Below are positions 5,966-8,450 of a DNA stretch of 8,450 nucleotides, in pieces. How positions within the stretch are numbered: position 1 is the stretch's first letter; the number at the start of each line of letters is the position of its first letter. The translations under genes and the position numbers were made by a program. The stretch comes from JAEUOS01 sp964470865 (GTDB lineage Bacteria > Pseudomonadota > Gammaproteobacteria > Burkholderiales > JAEUOS01), in the NCBI GenBank assembly GCA_964470865.1, contig CAYYFR010000237.1, forward strand, positions 1 to 8,450, in the 5' to 3' direction. A model generated the notes under the pieces. It saw only the letters and a list, made by a program, of their open reading frames with translations. It searched no databases and was not told the origin of the DNA.

Positions 5966-6439
5966 TTAGGCCGGACGTATGGTCTGACCGCGACCGCTGC
6001 AGATCACTTCGTCGTTCTGGTTGAAGAACACGTTGTCGTGAATCACGAACAGGCGGTCTTTGCGGATGAACTTGTCGAGCGCACGTGCCTCAAGGCGAAT
6101 CACGTCGCCCGGCCGTGCCGGCATGTTGTAGCTCCATGATTGCCCGGCATTGATGGTGCCGGGGCTGCGCATCCAGTCGTCCGCCGGGGTGCAGGCGAAC
6201 ATCAGGAGGATGTGGATCGCCGGTGGCGCGATCAGGCCCTTGTAGGGGCTGGCCTCGGCATAGGCTGCGTCGAAATACAGCGGATGCAGGTCACCTACGG
6301 CGCGGCAGTACTTCTGGATTGCGTCAAGCGTCAAGGTATAGGGCAGGGTCTTGCGCGGCTGGCCGGGAATGATGTCGTCCCATACGCGGCGCAACTGCTC
6401 GTCTTTCCAGAAGTCGGTTTCGAATTCGGCGCTGCCCAC
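5966..6439 (-). CDS. MaoC N-terminal-like hotdog subunit (hydratase partner)
   Basis: A 157-residue single-hotdog protein resembling the MaoC_dehydratas_N group (PF13452), including GDLHPLYFDAAYAEAS (49-64), GLIAPPAIHILLMF (68-81), WSYNMPARPGDVIRLEARALDKFIRKDRLFVIH (102-134) and a terminal Q-T-I-R-P. The canonical D-x4-H dyad is not in the usual place; D50 and H52 are only two apart, so it is probably a structural or acyl-pocket subunit to the catalytic partner next door. I chose a GTG at 6439 because GGAGAG lies 5 nt upstream. An in-frame ATG at 6478 (13 residues longer, MTAGPLTISRRAL) has no ribosome site. It follows a 133-nt gap after the ankyrin gene remnant. Function in detail is inferred by pairing; the substrate is unknown. 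Confidence 0.85.
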   Translation of the reverse strand: MGSAEFETDFWKDEQLRRVWDDIIPGQPRKTLPYTLTLDAIQKYCRAVGDLHPLYFDAAYAEASPYKGLIAPPAIHILLMFACTPADDWMRSPGTINAGQSWSYNMPARPGDVIRLEARALDKFIRKDRLFVIHDNVFFNQNDEVICSGRGQTIRPA

Positions 6440-6450
6440 AAGAGCTCTCC
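6434..6450 (-). promoter_or_regulatory. Ribosome site that decides the hotdog subunit start
   Basis: On the minus strand GGAGAG (6450-6445) precedes GTG (6439-6437) by 5 nt. The ATG at 6478 upstream is preceded by a pyrimidine-rich stretch. The spacing favours the GTG. Confidence 0.5.
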
Positions 6451-6535
6451 GCGAAATGGTCAATGGTCCGGCCGTCATTATGCAGGAGGCGCGGTCATGG
6501 CTGCCCTCAACGTCCGCAAGCCATCGGGCGCCTCG

Positions 6536-6551
6536 GCGAGCGCATGCTCGC
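6536..6551. repeat. Small hairpin in the gap before the hotdog genes
   Basis: GCGAGC (6536-6541), loop GCAT and GCTCGC (6546-6551) make a 6-bp stem in the 133-nt gap between the ankyrin gene remnant and the hotdog subunit. No T-run follows. It could be an RNA-processing or attenuation site that separates the two parts of the operon, or chance. Confidence 0.2.
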
Positions 6552-6572
6552 TGCGTGCAAAGCGAACTCGCA

Positions 6573-7061
6573 TCAGCAGGCGCCGGCACTTTCCAGCATT
6601 TTCACCATTTCACCAAAGCCGCGCGTCTTCGCCAAGTCAAGCGGGGTATTCCCGCCACGATCAGTCAGGCGCGTATCGGCGCCGGCGTCCAACAGCGCGC
6701 GCAACACAGCCTGATGCCGCGCGCCGCCGTCACCCAGCACCACGGCTTCGATCAAGGCGTTCCAGTGCAGGATGTTCACATGGTCGAGTGGTGCACCGGC
6801 GGCGATGAGTTGGCGCACCACCCCCGGGTGTCCGTGATGCGACGAGGCGATCAGTGCGGTGCCGTAGTGGATGCTGGTGACGAGTCGGGCGCTGGCGCCG
6901 GCGGCGAGCAGCACGCGCAGGGTTTCTTCGTCGCCAAGAATGCCGGTGATGGTCACCGCATCATAGCGGTCATTGTCGAAGGCGCCCAGATTGGCGCTGG
7001 CCGCGGCGAGGGCGCGGATGACCGCATGGCGCTTCGCGTACGCGGCGACGTTGGCCGGCAA
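6573..7061 (-). pseudogene. Ankyrin-repeat protein, N-terminally truncated
   Basis: A 162-codon reading frame with about four ankyrin repeats after a partial one: 31-60 (DRYDAVTITGILGDEETLRVLLAAGAS), 64-95 (YGTALIASSHHGHPGVVRQLIAAGAPLDHV), 98-132 (NALIEAVVLGDGGARHQAVLRALLDAGAD) and 136-161 (GNTPLDLAKTRGFGEMVKMLESAGA). The stretch HVNxLxWxALIEAxxLGDGGARH is typical of bacterial ankyrin proteins of about 220-240 residues that also carry an N-terminal leader and one or two further repeats. Here the frame begins inside a repeat (VAAYAKRHAVIRAL), just after an in-frame TGA (7070-7068), and its only available start is TTG at 7061. Its first repeats are therefore missing. Such proteins bind other proteins; no partner is known. 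It may still be translated from TTG as a short product. Confidence 0.7.
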
Positions 7062-7173
7062 GCGTGATCACTTCCATCATCGAAGTATCGGGGGCGGGCC
7101 GGCCATGCAGGCGTTCAACGTGCTTCGCCGAGGCGTGCGCGCCGCGGGTGCAAGCGGCTGTCGCCATGTTCAT
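6970..7173 (-). other. Coupled but out-of-frame start region upstream of the ankyrin remnant
   Basis: Directly at the end of CoA-transferase 2, AAAGGA precedes ATGAACATG. The ATG at 7173 overlaps the transferase stop as ATGA, and a second ATG at 7167 has better spacing. This frame runs 67 codons (ATAACTRGAHASAKHVERLHG..., then APDTSMMEVITLAG), and from about 7061 its DNA is that of the ankyrin frame read one base out of phase. I do not recognise the N-terminal 35 residues. Inference: a gene once coupled to the transferase lost its body by deletion or frameshift, leaving its start joined to ankyrin DNA. It is an alternative that the whole is one ankyrin gene with a one-base frameshift. Confidence 0.4.
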
Positions 7174-8360
7174 TCCTTTGCAGGCAGGGAAATGCCGAGT
7201 TCCGCCAGCACTTCCGCGGTGTGCTGTCCATAGGTTGGCGGCGGACGGCGAATGCTGCCGGGCGTGGCCGAGAAATGCACCGGGATTCCCGGCAGGGTGA
7301 GCTGGCCTTCGGTAGGGTGTTGCATCGAATGCCAGAAGCCGACCGCCTGCAGATGCGGGTCCACCAGCAGGTCATCGACGGAATTGACCGGTGCGAACGG
7401 CAGGTCGGCTGATTCGAGCAGGGCGATCCATTGCGCGGTGGTGCGCGCCGCCACGATCGGTTCAAGCAATGCATATAGCAGACCGATGTTCTGGCTGCGC
7501 TCGTTGAGTTTGGCAAAGCGCGGGTCGGCGCCGAGATCGGGTCGCTCGGCCAAGGTGAAAAAGCGCTGCCACTGCGGATCGGTATAGGGCACCACCGCCA
7601 GATAGCCGTCGCGCGTGCGGAAAGGCTTGCGGCTGTCGGTGGTGATGCGGTTGTAGCCGGCCGGTCCGGCCGGCGGCACGAAGGTGCGGCCGGCCAGATG
7701 CTCGATCATCATGAAAGCGACCAGGCTTTCGAACATCGGCACCTCGATCGCCTGGCCGACTCCGCAACGCTCGCGCGCGTAGAGCGCCATGGCGATCGAT
7801 TGCGCCACCCACAGTGCGGCAACCTTGTCGGCGATGATGCTCTTGGCGTAGCGCGGCGGCCCCGCATCGCCGCCCTGGAACCAGGCCAGGCTCGAGGCAG
7901 CCTGGATGGTGTCGTCCACCGCAGGGCGCCCGGCATAGGGGCCGGCCTCGGAATAGCCGTAGCAGCCGCAATAGATCAGGCGCGGGTTGCGTTGGCTCAA
8001 CTGCGGGTAGTCAAGGCCGAGACGTGCAAGGGCCTGTGGCCGTACGTTGGAGACAAACACGTCGGCGCGATCGATCAGGGCGAGCAGCGCGGCGCGCCCG
8101 GATTCGAGCTTGGCGTCGAGCACGATGCTGCGCTTGTTGCGGTTGAGGTTCAGATACGCATGGCTCATGCCGGCGTGACGTTGCGGGTGCACATGGCGAA
8201 AGATGTCGCCGCCGCCGGGCGACTCGACCTTGATCACGTCGGCACCCATGTCGGCCAGCATCTGCGTGGCCCAGGGCCCCATGCCGACGCCGGTCATGTC
8301 GAGTACGCGCACGCCGTCGAGCGCGCCGCGCGCGGCGGCTGGCGCCGGGGCCTTGCTCAT
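7170..8360 (-). CDS. CaiB/BaiF family III CoA-transferase (copy 2)
   Basis: A 396-residue cytoplasmic CoA-transferase. Family landmarks: GVRVLDMTGVGMGPWATQMLADMGADVIKVESPGGGD (16-52), NRNKRSIVLD (73-82), ADVFVSNVRP (99-108), LGLDYPQLSQRNPRLIYCGCYGYSEAGPY (114-142), and the catalytic aspartate D178 in SIIADKVAALW. The C-terminal part has TRDGYLAVVPYTDPQW and TYGQHTAEVLAELG. It is only distantly similar to copy 1 in the operon: the same fold and landmarks, but different loops (NLNRNKRS against AANRGKKS). The two may act on different acids or form a mixed complex. The ATG at 8360 lies 25 nt after the partial Bug gene; a TTG at 8375 (5 residues longer) is a poor alternative. The stop at 7172-7170 overlaps an ATG, so a further gene was translationally coupled. 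Confidence 0.92.
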   Translation of the reverse strand: MSKAPAPAAARGALDGVRVLDMTGVGMGPWATQMLADMGADVIKVESPGGGDIFRHVHPQRHAGMSHAYLNLNRNKRSIVLDAKLESGRAALLALIDRADVFVSNVRPQALARLGLDYPQLSQRNPRLIYCGCYGYSEAGPYAGRPAVDDTIQAASSLAWFQGGDAGPPRYAKSIIADKVAALWVAQSIAMALYARERCGVGQAIEVPMFESLVAFMMIEHLAGRTFVPPAGPAGYNRITTDSRKPFRTRDGYLAVVPYTDPQWQRFFTLAERPDLGADPRFAKLNERSQNIGLLYALLEPIVAARTTAQWIALLESADLPFAPVNSVDDLLVDPHLQAVGFWHSMQHPTEGQLTLPGIPVHFSATPGSIRRPPPTYGQHTAEVLAELGISLPAKE

Positions 8361-8385
8361 GCCGATTTCGAGCAAGTCTGCCCGT

Positions 8386-8450
8386 TCATTCGACTTGTAT
8401 CTTCGACTGCTTTGCGATGGCAGCCCATTTCACCACCTCGGCCCTGGCGA
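8386..8450 (-). CDS. Bug-family receptor, C-terminal end only (partial)
   Basis: Read leftward from the right edge, the sequence encodes ARAEVVKWAAIAKQSKIQVE followed by TGA (8388-8386). This is 20 codons of a gene whose start lies beyond the window. Bug/TctC receptors end with a helix of the form EIVKWGKVIKAAGIKAE, and the complete Bug protein here ends DEIVKWGKVISAANVKAE, so the match is good despite its shortness. It would be the first of two binding proteins in this operon and the gene immediately upstream of CoA-transferase 2. Confidence 0.7.
   Translation of the reverse strand, partial: ARAEVVKWAAIAKQSKIQVE

Noticed and set aside
5155..6024. Rightward open frame of 289 codons
   Set aside because: It spans antisense across the Bug gene, a hotdog gene and the gaps between, with no family similarity.
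1..8450. CRISPR array, tRNA, rRNA or riboswitch
   Set aside because: I saw no regularly spaced repeats, tRNA-like arms or conserved riboswitch cores on either strand.

Overview
The window is high-GC DNA with very short intergenic gaps. It most likely comes from a betaproteobacterium of the Burkholderiales: it holds one complete Bug-type periplasmic binding protein and the tail of a second, beside two family III CoA-transferases. Organism assignment is inference from gene content only.

Left part (about 1-1820): a small block that looks like a low-oxygen or stress island. A two-domain universal stress protein reads leftward (1146-307). Rightward, from the same intergenic region, come a 78-residue protein of an uncharacterised family (1295-1531) and a 70-residue CxxC/CxxC zinc-ribbon-like protein (1608-1820). 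Two sites matching the FNR/Anr/Dnr consensus (TTGAT-N4-GTCAA) lie at 249-262 and 1216-1229. The second sits between the stress protein and the 78-residue gene. The first sits upstream of a leftward reading frame whose N-terminus resembles nitroreductase-family proteins, but which hits a stop after 41 codons and looks decayed.

Boundary (about 1821-1970): convergent gene ends enclose a stretch poorer in G+C, with a 12-bp imperfect inverted repeat and the look of an insertion-sequence end.

Right part (8450-1971, all leftward): a tightly packed catabolic operon. In transcription order it holds the C-terminal end of a Bug receptor (cut by the window edge), CoA-transferase III, a broken ankyrin-repeat gene, two single-hotdog MaoC-type hydratase subunits, a complete Bug receptor, a PhzS-like FAD monooxygenase, and a second CoA-transferase III. 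Most junctions are 13-25 nt, and one is an ATGA overlap. The plausible common theme is capture of an organic (perhaps aromatic or unsaturated) acid, CoA transfer, hydration of an enoyl-CoA and a flavin-dependent hydroxylation. The substrate cannot be read from the sequence, and no thiolase, lyase or permease is present in the window. The oddest spot is 6573-7173, where a coupled start codon after CoA-transferase 2 opens a frame that collides out of phase with an N-terminally truncated ankyrin gene.
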